A stretch of 64,000 nt of DNA from the NCBI GenBank assembly GCA_015680685.1, contig MNCI01011147.1, positions 154,111 to 218,110 on the forward strand, in the 5' to 3' direction. This document shows, piece after piece, positions 41,520-53,410 of this stretch. The first letter of the stretch is position 1, and each line of letters begins with the position of its first letter. Source of the stretch: Gnetum montanum (Eukaryota; Streptophyta; Gnetopsida; Gnetales; Gnetaceae). Position numbers and translations under genes: made by a program. Below the pieces are notes generated by a model that made no database searches, was not told the DNA's origin, and saw nothing but the letters and a program-made list of their open reading frames with translations.

Positions 41520-43850
41520 ATGCCTCAACAAAATCAGGTGGTATATGCTCATCCCGATGAGTATGTACCAGACTTCACCCTCATCTTACATCAAGATGAA
41601 ATGTTGTGGTGGCATGACATGGAAGGAAATATTGTGTTTCCATCTGATTGATCTATTCTAGCTATGCTCCAGCAAATGCTTGCCTGACATGGACTCTAAC
41701 ATCTTCATGGGGAGTATGAGATGCGAGATCCCGATTCAAGGGATTATCATCTCACTAAAGCACAAAAGTTAAGGGATCGTAGGCTAGAGCACCAAACATA
41801 AGCATGTGAAGGGTAAGGGATCGAACACCTTTCCACCTTTACTTAGCCCATTGGATGGAGGTGAAACTTCTTTGGAGGCATTTTCTTTGATGATACTCCT
41901 CTCTTTGACTTTGGTCAAAGGGCCTTCAACCAGGATGTGCAATCCACAATTCATAATCCAGGTTCAAGTTAGAATGGATCCAATGACAAAAATGGAACCA
42001 AAGAAGCAAGTTATGATAAGGGAGCAATGGAGGTCATGATCGCGATCCTGATCACGATCATTGAAGAAAGGATGATAGGTGTCAACATGAAGCAAGTTCT
42101 TCTTCCTCTTCCCATTCATCATCATCATCTTCTTCTTCTAGCTTAGATCATGGCCATAGAGGGCATGATTGTGATGGAGGTGACTGATGGGACCAAAACA
42201 ATAGAAGGGACCATTGGGATTGTCGTGATCAAAGGCATGGACAATCTAGAGAGACCCACTGCCATGAAAGAAGGGTTACTAGAGAACATCATAGGCACCA
42301 CCACCATGGCCTTGATGAACCTCTACTTGCCACTTAGAGCATGTTAAATATTGCAAAGGTCTTGAGGATTCCAACAAGGCACGTAAAGAATAGTAGAATA
42401 AGGAGGCTAGACATGAACAACATCCCTCGATTTGAGGAAGGTTACAATGCTTATCTGCAAAATCATCTCCAAGCCTTCCAGAATGCATGTGCCTTGTAGA
42501 ATATTGAGCACAACTAGTAGAAGTTGAAGTTATTTCCAAGGACACTCATTAAGGAAGAAAAAAATTAGTACTAGTCCTTGGATCTAGAATCAATCTGGTG
42601 GTGGAGTATGATGTTATAATTGTTTAATGACAAATGTCAAATGTACTCCCAAGTATCCAATTTGAGGAAGCAGATCCAATGGTGGAAACAAGAAAACCAT
42701 TATCCCTTAGATGCCGTTATTGGCTAATATTGCTCTCTGTTGCATAAGTGTCCCGACCATGCATACTTGATCAACTCCACCATATCATAGATGGGTTATG
42801 GTCTAAAACAAGGAAAACCCTTGGAGTTAATTGAGTAGGTAGCCAGGAAGGAGGGAGAATTAAGAAAGTGATAAAGTGTAGAAGAATACAATAGGGATCC
42901 TTCTATCTGCAAAAGGGGGGGGGGGGGGGNNNNNNNNNNNNNNNNNNNNNNNNNNNNNNNNNNNNNNCGAAAAACCTTACCACTCCAAAAATTGCAATTT
43001 GAAATCATGGCTAAGGTTGATTAATTATGGGACTCCATGGATAATAAGTTTCAAGCTATCTTAAAAATTGCTAAAGAGTCCAAGGAGTAAAGTGGTGAGT
43101 GTGAGTGTTGGAGATGTAAGGAAGCTGAATGTGCCATATCCAAGGGTAAAGGTAAAATGACTGGGATAGAGATGGTTGTAGATAGTGACTTAGATGATTA
43201 TGGTGGGTGTGACATCTACTAGTATGAACATTCCAAGAGATGTTGTCCACTTGTGTCACACTTGCAGGAATCTAGGGTGTATGCCTTACATCCACAACTT
43301 GCACAAAGGCAAACATCCAAAAGATTGCCTTATCCATAAGGAAACTCTCAATAGTTCCACCAACCATAGTAGTACTATCCAAGTGGAACTCCACTGCAAC
43401 CCTATGAATTTTACCAACATTGGTAGCAACCACAATCATGGGTGTTGGCACCTCCAAGATAGTAGTACCTTTACCGACAACCAGACCCCTATGGTTATTA
43501 TGTTCAGCAACCTTCATCTCCATGGGACTCCTCTAGTCATGTTGTTGTTTTCCAACCTCATCATTACCCTCCTAAAGTGTACCAACCACCATATCCAAGG
43601 AGGGATGCCACCTACTATCCTCATGCTCCTCCTATTCCTACACCTATTCCTCTATCTCCAGCACAGCTACCACCTACTCCATCCATGCAAGGTGAATTGC
43701 CTACCTAACCATAGGAAAGAAATGCTACGAGTATGGTTAATCTATAATCGGTTAGCCAACCAAGTAGGTCAGAACCATGATCAAAGAAAAAACCCTTCTT
43801 CCATCCTCGTAGTCCACCAAAGCCCTCAAACACATTAGTGATTGGTAACC
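41520..43850 (+). pseudogene. gag of element C (broken, contains an N gap)
   Basis: The ATG at 41520 opens MPQQNQVVYAHPDEYVPDFT, matching the first gag block of B. A low-complexity acidic and Ser-rich middle follows (about 42060-42170), then RLDMNNIPRFEEGYNA near 42400-42450, matching the gag domain of B and E. The Cys-containing block and the Pro/Tyr-rich tail follow after the gap (about 43190-43850). Stops and frame changes are frequent. Ns at 42930-42967 hide some codons. Confidence 0.8.
42915..42967. other. G homopolymer followed by assembly gap (38 N)
   Basis: Fifteen G at 42915-42929 run straight into N at 42930-42967. Homologous gag DNA in B has no such G-run, so a sequencing or assembly artefact is likely. 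Confidence 0.8.
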
Positions 43851-44006
43851 CTACTTTTCCACATTCCCTTATCTCACCTTTATCTGAGTCCCCTTCAAAC
43901 CAAAATCCCTCTAGAATCCATATTGTAATGTTAACCCATGCTGTATCTAATTGGATTTGAGTTGGTAACCTACCTAGGAAGTTAGCTAATCCTAGAAGTC
44001 CCCTAA

Positions 44007-44438
44007 TTGCAAATTGTTGGGAATGAGCCTTGTAAAACTCTTCTGGACTCTGGTTCTAGTGTTAATCTAATCTCACATGAGATGTACACAATGTGGAACC
44101 TTCCTCCCTTGAAGAAGAGCAACATTAGGCTAGAGCTGGCAAACCAGTCCATCACTATTCTGTTGGGACTGGTAGAAGACATCGTGACCACTATTTATGG
44201 ATGGTCATATCCTGATAACTTCCTAGTAGTCAAGGTGGAGAATTGTAAGGGGGACTTTTCAATTATTATGGAAAGGGCATGGTTAAGCACTATTGATGCC
44301 AAAATGGACATTAGATATCTTTCCTTAGAGATATCTAAAGAAAATGAATTTGGAAAGATTGAGAAGAAGATGGTTCCATGTATCATGTACAATGATTTAG
44401 GGTGCCATTGTGTGCAAAAGTTATGGTTAGTGAAGTGA
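44007..44438 (+). pseudogene. Protease of element C
   Basis: A 143-codon open stretch with the aspartic protease signature TLLDSGSSVNLISHEMY near 44035-44085, then LELANQSITILLGLVED, YGWSYPDNFLVVKVE and MERAWLSTIDAKMDIRYLSL. This is the best preserved protease of the Athila-like copies here. It is still only a domain of a broken gag-pol. Confidence 0.88.
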
Positions 44439-44675
44439 ACATCTATCTTTGCATGCAAGTAGTGTGCACCAGAAGCTGAAATCCAAAGATGTCTATACAT
44501 AGTAGTCACAAAATAAGAAGGCACCCAGTGGCTAACAACTGATTCTAGTAGTAGTACATTATGCATGGAACCTACTAAGGGTCTAGTGTATGAATATGTT
44601 GCAAGTATGGATGAACTCGAGTAAGTTCATCACCAACTCTCTAAGGAAGTAAATGATGATATCAATTGGGGAGAG

Positions 44676-46195
44676 TTGGAGATTCATGATAGTTTCAAAC
44701 AAGAACCCCTTGAATTAAAGACATTACTACTTAGAATGGAGTATGTGTTCTTCAAAAATGGAAGGTTGATCATTATTAATGCCAAGCTTGCTTTAGGACA
44801 AAAGAAGATGTTGATGAATATTGTGGAAAAATGGTTAGTAGACTTTCCTTGGTCATATTCCAAGCTCATTGAAATAGATCCAAGAATATGCCAGCACCAG
44901 ATATACACTGACCTTGCCGTTAAGTAAAAATGATAGCCATAGTGGTGTTTGAATCTCAAATTAAAGTAGATTGTCAAAGAGGAGATTGGAAAACTCCTCA
45001 AGGCAAGATTCAACTATCCTATTGTAGATAGTGAGTGGGTTAGTCCAATTGTGATTATGCCCAAGAAAGAAGGAAAATGGTAGGTGTGCATCGACTTCCA
45101 ACTGCTTAATATGGCAACTTTCAAAGATCATTTTCTATTACCTTTTGTTAACCAAGTGCTGAACATCATTTCTAGGAACAACTATTACAAATTTTTGGAT
45201 AGTTATTGTGGCTGTAATCAAATTCAGATCACACCAGAGGACTAGGCGAAGACGAGTTTCACAAGTCCTTGGGGAACTTTTGCTTATTGTTAGATTCCAT
45301 TCGGTCTATGTAATACCCTAACTACATTTCAATGATTAGTCCTTAGCATTTTCAATAGAAAATTGGTAGTCGGGTAAAAGTCTTCATGGATGACTTTTCT
45401 ACCTACAGAGCTACATTCAAGTAATCCTTGGACCATCTTGAGTAAGTGTTGAGGGGATGTGTTGAAACAAACCTCTGGCTCAATTGGCAAAAGAGCCATC
45501 TTATGATCGAGGAAGGCATAGTCTTGGGGCACCATATCTCAAAAGTAGGAATCGAGGTGGACCCTGAAAAATAAGGGTAATCTAAGGAATAACCCATCAA
45601 CTAGAAATACTTAAAGAAATGCAATCATTCCTTGGTCATACTGGCTACTACCAACATTTCATCAAGAACTTTTTCAAAACTGGCAAGTCGTTGGTTGAAT
45701 TAAAAAAGAAAGATGCATCATTTTTTTTGGACCCTTGCATGTAAAAGAACATTTTAACAACTGAAGTAGAAGCTTGTTGAAACCCCAATTCTACAAGCAC
45801 TTGATTGGTCCAGGCTACTTCATGTGATGATTGATGCATCAAATTATGCTTTAGGGGTAGTTCTTACTAAGTTGGATGATCAAAAACATCCATATTATAT
45901 TCACTATGCAAGCCAAAGTATCGTAGGTGCATAGCTAAACTACACCACTATGAAAAAGGAGTTGATTGTGGTGGTGTTTGCATTAGAAAAGTTCAGGCAC
46001 TATGTGCTTGGCTATAAAGTGTTCATGCACATAGATCATAGTCCCATCCAATTTTTAATGAATAAACCAATGATGAGCCCCCATGTCATACGATGGATCA
46101 TGATTTTGCAAGAGTTTGATCTCACAATGCTAGATTGAAAGGGTGTGAGAAATGTGGTCATTGGCCACTTCTCAAGGCTAAGATGGGATGATAAG
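44676..46195 (+). pseudogene. Reverse transcriptase and RNase H of element C (broken)
   Basis: The N-terminal part (44676-44927) has KNGRLIIINAKL and WSYSKLIEIDPRICQH. The next segment has KEGKW then a stop, VCIDFQLLNMATFKDH (45090-45135), FGLCNTLTTFQ with a frame change, and the catalytic FMDDFS near 45383-45400. The connection and RNase H run from 45600: SFLGHTGYYQHFI, DASNYALGVVL, and 45950-46138 with KELIVVVFALEKFRHYVLGY and MSPHVIRWIMILQEFDLT. Several stops make it inactive. Confidence 0.88.
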
Positions 46196-46306
46196 GAGAG
46201 AGAAAGCTCCTTATTTGATTAATTTCTTTATGAATCTTTCCTTGTAGGGGCTATTAATGCACAAATGCCTAATGAACTAAAATAGTATGACACCATTCTC
46301 ACTTAT

Positions 46307-47504
46307 ATGCTCAAGCAAGAACTACTGCAAAGCGTGGACACCAGAAAGAAACAACAATTTCTTCACCAGGTTAAGCATTTCATGGAAATCAATGGGAATC
46401 TTTACAAAGTATGTCTTGATGGCCTAGTACACTGGTGTGTCCCTAACATGGATCAACTGCACATTCTTCAGGACACTCATGAAGGTCCTTGTGGGGGCCA
46501 TTATGGTAGGAGACGCATGGCCATAGAAATCCTCATGGTAGGATGTTACTGGCCAATAATTTTCAGGGATGCACACCAATTTATCTATGCTTGTGGTTAT
46601 TGTTAGAGGGATGGTGGAATGATAGCTCCATGGAGGGGCCACAACAATGGATTCAACCTCTTGAGCCATTTGATATTTGGGGCATTGACTTTATGGGTTC
46701 CATCACACCTTTGTCAAATGGAAAGACATATATAATAGTCAAGGTTGACTATTGCACTAAGTGGGTAGAAGCAACAGCCGTCACCAACTGTACATCCACT
46801 ATTGTTGCTTAATTTTTATAATAGAATATCATAAATAGGTTTTGTGTGCCTCGTGCATTAATTTTTGACAATGGGACTCATTTCACAAGTGCCACCTTCG
46901 AAAAAATTATGCAGCACTTGGGGGTTGAGAACAAACTATTAGCAAATACTGAAGGGACTAGATAACCAAATTAAATGATGCCCTTTGGGCCTATTTCTCC
47001 TCATGGAAGCTTTCCATAGGTTATTCTTCCTATAAGCTCATGGATGGAAAACTACCAACACTGCCCATCCAATTTGAGCTTCGTACACTCTGTATAGCCT
47101 GTGACCTTGACCTAGATCTAAGTCTAGCACAAAAAGAATGATTAATGGATCTCAATTTACTAGATGGAAATTAATTAATGGCCCTATTATCTAAAAAAAT
47201 GCATAATTCATTCAACAAGAAATGTCATGACCTCAAAATAAGAAAAGTCAAGTTTCAACTAGGAGATAAGGTTCTCTACTAGAATCCTACACATGTACCT
47301 CAACGAACCAAATTTCAAACATTGTGGGAAGGACCATACATTATTGATGAGACTTTTCCATATAAGGAAATGAATATCTATAAACCTAATGGCCCACATA
47401 AAAAGCAATTAGTTAACATCCAACAACTGAAACCTTTCCATAAGCCTAAGCCAACCAACTCAATAGACTCCTCGCCAAATGGACAACCATGCTCAATCTT
47501 TTAG
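46307..47504 (+). pseudogene. Integrase of element C (broken, catalytic Glu deleted)
   Basis: The zinc region is at 46380-46605 (EGPCGGHYGRRRMAIEI, WPIIFRDAHQF). FDIWGIDFMGSI near 46672-46705 keeps the first catalytic Asp, and FDNGTHF near 46866 the second. After NKLL at about 46935 the sequence jumps to LNDALWAY; about 30 residues that hold the catalytic Glu in B and other members are missing. The C-terminal part runs through LPIQFELRTL and RVKFQLGDKVL-like words to the end at 47504. Confidence 0.87.
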
Positions 47505-48311
47505 ATCTCCCCCTTACAACATAGTCATGGGGGAGATGGCCATCCATACTAACACTTTATGCTGCTCCTTAGTCTTTTTCCTTTTTTGTTTTACACATTT
47601 ATGATTTTACAACTTTTTGTTTTCATATTTTTTGTTTTTCAGGTTATTAATCTTTTCTAATTTTTTGTTTTACACCATTGTTAGTATGTTTAATATTTAT
47701 TGAATACTCTTTTACTTTCTTATATATTTTTTCTTATGTTTGGTATAATTCTCTACTCTTTCTACTAATAAGGTGCTAGGTACAATGGTAATGTGCTACT
47801 CGATTATGGTATGTTTCATTTGTGATTTGATTGTTGATGTCTAGTTTTTGACTTTGAATGTCATTATTGGTGACTAGGACATGGTTTCTATTCATGTAAT
47901 AGATAGTGAGTCCACATCATCCACCCATCCACACACTATGGTTTTCCTTGTTTTGGAAATGTGTAGTCCCTTTTTCATTAATGCAACCTTAATAAATTAG
48001 TGACTTGTGTAGTTGCTGCAATTGGGAAGGAATCAAAGGTTTGGATAGGGTGTGGCCTCAAAGGGATGTGGTATTTTTCATGATTTTCCATTTTCATATT
48101 TGTGGGGGAGTTCTCATGAACTTCTCACCATTTTGTATCATTCCACAACAGGAAGTCGAATAAGTCCTTGCATGGTGTGGTCCTCATCAAAAAAAAAAAA
48201 AAAGAGAAAGAGAGAGATGAGGATTCAAAGCACATCCATTGGACAAAATAAGTATGGAAATGCATGGATCTTTGCATTTTATGGTTCCCATTCATGTAAT
48301 GTACATTAATG
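47505..48311 (+). other. 3' noncoding region of element C
   Basis: Begins with CATGGGGGAGATGGCC, which is also just downstream of pol in B. A T-rich part (47570-47740) follows, then featureless DNA and an A-run with GAGA repeats at 48188-48218. Confidence 0.6.
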
Positions 48312-48663
48312 ATATCATGATTTCATGTAATTTAAGTTTAGGATGTGTCTAGGAAGTGGGGACAATTACTTGTGTTAGGCTAGATTAGACAATAGTTCAC
48401 TTAGCACTTAATTACTCTCACTTGTATTCTTAATTTAGGCGATCAATTGATAAAACACAAAATAATAAAAATTGTATGCCTCAGTTGCACTTAACCATAA
48501 ACTTGCATTTCACAAGTGAGACTGGGAAGACAACGAATGGGCAACACAAACTCACTATTTAGCTCTAATGTACTGATAATTAAAGTTTGCGGAATTTGAC
48601 CGGATCACAAGTGAATGCCTGTGATTCATATGGTTGGGTGTAGGGGTACCTTGCCACTCATCA
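48312..48663 (+). repeat. 3' LTR of element C, 5'-truncated
   Basis: About 350 bp. From TTTAGGATGTG (48338) to CTCATCA (48663) it matches 40992-41320. The U3 part with the GATATC array and TATA box is missing, together with the polypurine tract. Confidence 0.85.
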
Positions 48664-48718
48664 ATGCTAATAGGATCTCTAATGCCTAAATGTAAATACC
48701 TTAGGTCAAACCTTCAAT
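48664..48718 (-). repeat. 5' LTR of element D, second part
   Basis: ATGCTAATAGGATCTCTAAT and ACCTTAGGTCAAA match 34409-34455. The match ends at about 48710, where telomere-type DNA starts. Confidence 0.8.
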
Positions 48719-48802
48719 GGTTTAGGGTTTAGGGTTTAGGGTTGCATTAATTGGTTTAGGGAATAATGCAACCTTCAAGGGTTTAGGGTTTAGTGGTTTA
48801 TT
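48709..48802. repeat. Interstitial telomere-type patch (TTTAGGG) at a junction
   Basis: Three perfect tandem TTTAGGG units (48721-48741) and two further partial groups near 48754 and 48782. The word starting AACCTTCAA and running into GGTTTAGGGTTTA occurs twice (48709-48731 and 48770-48792, one mismatch). GGTTGCATTA (48740-48749) is inverted at 48764-48773. D LTR lies on one side and a truncated E LTR on the other. Confidence 0.85.
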
Positions 48803-49465
48803 AGAGACAATGGAATATAATCTTGATTAAACTAATGGGTAATAGAAAATGAAGTCTAAACTAACCTAAGTGTAATGAACATCTGTTCCTTAATCATCCA
48901 TACACATCTTGGACCTTATGCATGACTACTATTGGGATTACCAAGCGTAGATCGTAGGTACGCTGCTGGGTTACCAAGTAGTCACACTTAAATGCTCGTG
49001 ATTACGTCGTACTCATTCTGCATTTAACAACAGGAATACTAAATGATGATAAAGAAATATTAACTAAGAAAAAAATAAATAATAATAAAAATTAACAATA
49101 ATAATTAAATAATTATAACTAAGTGAATGCTACAATGATGAAGTAATCTCAATCTTTATTTCCAGTTATGTGCGCATCCAAGTACGTCACACTTGAATAA
49201 AGGTGCCGTACAATTACAAGCATCACACTGCGGGCATGAACTTGGGAAAATAATCTAACTCCTATGGAAACAAAATCTAAGAGCTTCGCTATAACTAACT
49301 CGAAGCTCCCTAAATGAGTCAAAAGGCCCTCTTATTTATAGGCCGGGATATGCGGCTGCATAAACGGGGCCACGTCAACGCAGGAAGGCTACGTCGACAG
49401 GGCCACATCGATGCAGCCCTGTATATGTGGCCTAGTCGACGCATCAACTATATAGCGCTTCATCA
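48803..49465 (-). repeat. 3' LTR of element E, truncated
   Basis: 663 bp matching 53768-54444. The 216 bp containing the U5 end (TGATGAGCAG side) are missing, replaced by the telomere-type patch. Confidence 0.9.
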
Positions 49466-49474
49466 TACCCCCAC
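49466..49474 (-). other. Polypurine tract of element E
   Basis: GTGGGGGTA on the minus strand, directly before the LTR start TGATGAAGC. Confidence 0.75.
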
Positions 49475-49799
49475 GACTGAGTAAAAACTCATCCTCGAGT
49501 CAAAGAAGATGAGGAACAAGCTTAATTGAATACACAGTGGATAGGTATGGGATTATTGACTGACTAGAAATTTATTCATGTTGTAGTGGAGAATTAAACA
49601 GAATTTGGACATAGACACACAACTTGTGGAACTCATGGGATTCCCGGTAGTGGTGGCTTCTCCATGGGTGCCTTTCCTCTGTCTTGTGCACCAGGCTTTT
49701 GAGATACCATTGAAGAAGCACCTAATGTTTCTCCTCTTCTATTTGAGGATTATGAGCCGTCCATGCTAATGTTTCAATGTTTGATGGAGTTGACACTTT

Positions 49800-50066
49800 T
49801 CATGAACACAACAGTTGCAGGAACACTTGATTGGCCTTGACATGCCATGCCACAAATAGCCGTCGTTCCTCTTCATAGGCTCGGGCCTTGACCTCTCCTT
49901 CATTTTCTTGGATAGATTATGCAGTAACAAGAGTTTCATGATGCATGTAGAATGATTGTGCCTCCTGATCTGCATGTTTTGCATGAGGTCCTTGGCCTCT
50001 GCCTCCCCCAAGTTTTTCGATTGCACCTTGAGAAGGTCCTCCTTGTTGTCTTCTTTTAGGGGCCAT
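49800..50066 (-). pseudogene. Short open frame downstream of gag in E, one internal stop
   Basis: From the ATG at 50064-50066 the minus strand reads MAPKRRQQGGPSQGAIEKLG and continues for 49 codons to a TAA, then on in the same frame with ENEGEVKARAYEEERR and VAWHVKANQVF to a stop at 49800. The N-terminus is basic and Gln/Gly-rich, the second half acidic and helical-looking. It lies where Athila elements may have an additional frame. I do not recognise a family; it could be a remnant of a third ORF. Confidence 0.4.
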
Positions 50067-51412
50067 CTATAATCACACAAAGATCAATTGTTAGTAAGGT
50101 TATTGAAAAAAGTTCAATGATTTCATACCTTACTCATTGCCTTTAATAAATGCTAAATTCTTTACTTAGTGTGATTTTAGAGTTAGAAATGTTTTCGAGG
50201 AAGTTGCCCTAAAAGTTTAATGTTGGACCTAGTTTTGAGGAACGTTTGATAAAATGATGACAAAGGAAAGAACAGATTTGACAATGAAGTACTTGGAGGG
50301 TATAAGATGATGTGGTGGTGTGCAACAAGTACAAATTACAAAAGTCACGCAAGTGGGTCCTCCCCAAAGTAGGTTCAAACCTATATGCCCTTGCGTAACT
50401 ACACCTTAAGATGTCCGTAGGTATTAGAAGCGGTAAATGTAATCTATACCAATGCAACAAAACACACACATGTTAATACCACCAATGATGAGGTAGGAAT
50501 TCAATGCTATATAAGACACGAGTCACAAATACATGAACAACAAGATGGAATGAATTGGAGAAAGGATTGGAGAGATTAGGACGTGAGGTACTGACTCAGG
50601 GCACAATGAATCCTACATGTAAAGCATGATTAACATGTTATTAACCCATTGTTCCAAGATCAGGACCAAGTCCATTCCTCTAATTAGTGACATTGCATTG
50701 TTTCATCCCATGATGAGCAAATATGAGAGTACCAAAACAACAAGGTGTACAATCACTTGGCATTTTGTTCAAGGGAGGATTGATTTTTGTTTTGTGGAAC
50801 TTCTTTCTTTTTTTTTCTTTTCCTCATCTTCTTTTTTTTTTCACTTCACTGAATCCAAAGAAATCGCCAACCTTCAAGCATGGGTGCATGTATTTCCAGT
50901 GGGATCCCCTAGAATAGTATTTGATTTTTGAGTGCCCTTTTTGATTACTCTTACTCCCATTTTTCATTAGATCTACAAGGATCTTAGTACAACCACGTTG
51001 CATGATAACTCCCATAGACATCACCAAAGAGAATCCGCAAGTCCCCTTGATGTCACTCCCTAATCATTCCCTCTTGGTCCATCATTTTTCACTCAGGGCA
51101 CAATGAACACAAAATTAATTTTAAGTTCAAGAATGTCAAGAATAGCACTGTACCCTCGAATAGAACCTCTTATTTGTAGAATGGATTAGTGGGTGTAATG
51201 GGCTCACTGTCCAAATAATTGACGACTTGAGACTTGATAACATAGAACACACCTCAACCAACAAGTCACATGAGTGTTTTATTCATAGAGGAGATTACTC
51301 ATAAGAAAATAAAAAGACAAAAGGATAAAATAATAAATTAAAAGGTGAAAAAATGGAAAACAAAAAGTTGAAAAATTAAAGAAATAGAAAAACATTTATT
51401 AATTTTGTGTTG
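50067..51412 (-). other. 3' noncoding region of element E
   Basis: No domain seen. Shares GGGTCCTCCCCAAAGTAGG (50355-50373) and an A-rich tract (51295-51390) with the 3' region of B. Confidence 0.5.
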
Positions 51413-53410
51413 TTAGAATGGAGGATACCCCCCATAACTAAATGGTTGAGCATGGCTAGAATTAATAAATGGAAGGTGGGGATCCTTGCATGTTGGAAAT
51501 ATTGGGACCAGGTCATACTTACCCCATTGGGGTTCACACACTTGATTAGAGTTGACATAGTGGGGCAAGTTATAAGATGTGGTTAATTTATAAGGAGTTG
51601 ACCCACTATGATACTTGTGACTGTAAGATGGTATGCAAGGATCAACATCTCTCCCCATGTGACAATATTCATTGGGCCCCATGGTTGTTGGAGTCTTGAG
51701 TGGTGGCCTTGATAAGGTAACATGAGGCATTAGGTTCGAAGAGGAAGATGCACCACAGTGTTGGATTTGTGTTGAGTTGGTGGATGCAGTGGTTTCTGAA
51801 TTATGGTGTCCCTTTCGACGGTCATGTCTAAAGAAGGGACGCCTTCGATGTTGTGAAGGATCTCCATTGCTATTGACAGTAGCAGCACAAGTAACATTTG
51901 CAGGTTGGTGTTGTCGTGCAAAATCTTCTGGCATAGCTGGCGGTGATGTAGAAGGGGATGAAGTATGAGAATGTTGAGGTCGAGGAGAAGTGTAAGGCAC
52001 ATGAGGTGGTGATCTTGTTGGAGAGGACATGGGTGGGTAGTACTCAGGAGAATGATAACAATGAGGTGAGGTAGAGGTTGTTGATCCCGTTGGAGAAACA
52101 TGGTGTTGAACATAATAAGCATTTGGTGTTGCGACATACGAAGGGTGTGGTCCAGTTGGTGGTGGCCTCCCCCACGACTGAGGTTTTTACCATTGTTTTT
52201 GGACATAGTATTTTTGTACGAACTCTGGATGTAACATTCCTCCCCAATGCTTATGTAAATGTGATAAGATTGGATATTGACCTTTGGGGTGATCGTACAA
52301 GAAAATATTACATTGATACATATGATTGGCAGTTGAGTTCCTATCCTTATTATCTTCTACCCTTCTTTCTGATTGTCACATGCTGTCCTATCCTGTTTCT
52401 TGATTTGGCATAGTTCTTCCTCTAATAATGTTGGCATATTCTCCACATCTTTCATGTACCCAATCCATCATCTTATTGATCTTTGCCTCAATTTCATCTA
52501 GTGATTGTAGGATTGGAAAAGATGCTTCCACTTCCTTGAAGTGAGTTGATTTCTCCTCTTCATGATCATGGATCCTTGTTAAGTTGTGATTTTGGTCCCA
52601 TTGATGTTTTTCAACACTCTCCCATCTAGTCATTTCTCCTTCTTCTTTTGCTACCTACTCAATAAGCTCTTGGACTTGATGGGTTCGTAGTTCATATAGT
52701 TGACCTTGGGCATACATTCCTAAGGTCTCGCTTGTTTCATTATGTAGCCCATCAATGATGTGGTACATTAGCCTTTCCTCAAAGAACCCATGGCCTGGGC
52801 AGTTGTTTAATAGTGCATAATATCTTTCTAAGGCCATGTCCAAGGGTTCATGTTGCACTTTTTTCCATTCTTGGATTTTTCTCCTCAACGTTGACACTCT
52901 TGCATAGGTTTGATATCTTTCACTGAAAAGTTCTATCATTTTCTGCCAACGTCGAATTGATTTTGGTATTAATGACCTATACCATACTTTTGCTTGGCCA
53001 ACGAGTGTTAGAGGAAAGAGCTTAAGTTTTTGCCACCCATTATCAATATTGTTCCATGTATAGGCATCATAGAAAGCTTGTAAATGTTGTTGTGGATTTG
53101 AATCATAGCCTCCTGAAAAGTTGAAAAAGTTGTTTAAATCAAGCACGGGTAGACAACTTTCCTTACGATGCCTGCAGGCTATTCGAATAGCCTCTTGTAT
53201 TTCTATTAAGCTTGTAGTGGCCAGTAGGGGTTCATCGTCACTTGGTATGTTATTCTTTTGTGCGTTGGGACGATGTTGTCTTTGTTTATGTTTATAAGAA
53301 ACCCCCACCTTGGGTTGCGTACTCCAATCTTCATTTTTATAATATTCGTTAGTTCTCCAATGAATTTCCTCACTAGATGTGGCATTATTATAGTCTTGTA
53401 GGAGAGACAT
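51413..53410 (-). pseudogene. gag of element E (nearly complete, few lesions)
   Basis: I take the ATG at 53408-53410 (MSLLQDY) because element A starts at the same residue; an upstream in-frame ATG at 53428 is possible. The open stretch to 52655 has LDLNNFFNFSGGYDSNPQQH, WQKLKLFPLTLVGQAKVWY, FSERYQTYARVSTLRRKIQE and NCPGHGFFEERLMYHIIDGL: the retrotransposon gag domain. One TAG (52655-52657) interrupts, then the same frame continues to 52388. A frame change leads to a Pro/Ser/His-rich tail ending YGGYPPF at 51413. About 665 residues in total, better preserved than any gag here. Confidence 0.87.

Larger units (their letters stand above)
40460..48663 (+). mobile_element. Element C: Athila-like Ty3/gypsy retrotransposon nested in D
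   Basis: Plus strand: 5' LTR, tRNA-Asp primer site, gag, protease, reverse transcriptase, RNase H, integrase, 3' noncoding DNA and a truncated 3' LTR. The ATGCT duplication flanks it exactly. Proteins are closely related to those of B. There are stops and frameshifts throughout and an N gap in gag. Confidence 0.93.
34046..48718 (-). mobile_element. Element D: Tekay-like LTR element without recognisable gag-pol, interrupted by C
   Basis: The LTR at 34046-34613 is repeated at 40086-40459 and continues at 48669-48718 once element C is removed. On the minus strand the right copy is the 5' LTR, followed by a Met-type primer site. The left copy is preceded by a word set (TTCGAGGATGAA...AAGTGGATAGA) typical of the 3' end of Tekay/Del elements. 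The 5.5 kb interior has no clear reverse transcriptase or integrase. It carries a GC-richer segment with host gene sequence. The right end of the 5' LTR is lost, so no target-site duplication can be read. Confidence 0.75.

Noticed and set aside
43194-43838. Plus-strand open frame of 214 codons in C
   Set aside because: It overlaps the Pro/Tyr-rich gag tail; comparison with B shows the family protein runs through this area in shifting frames, and this frame has no independent similarity.
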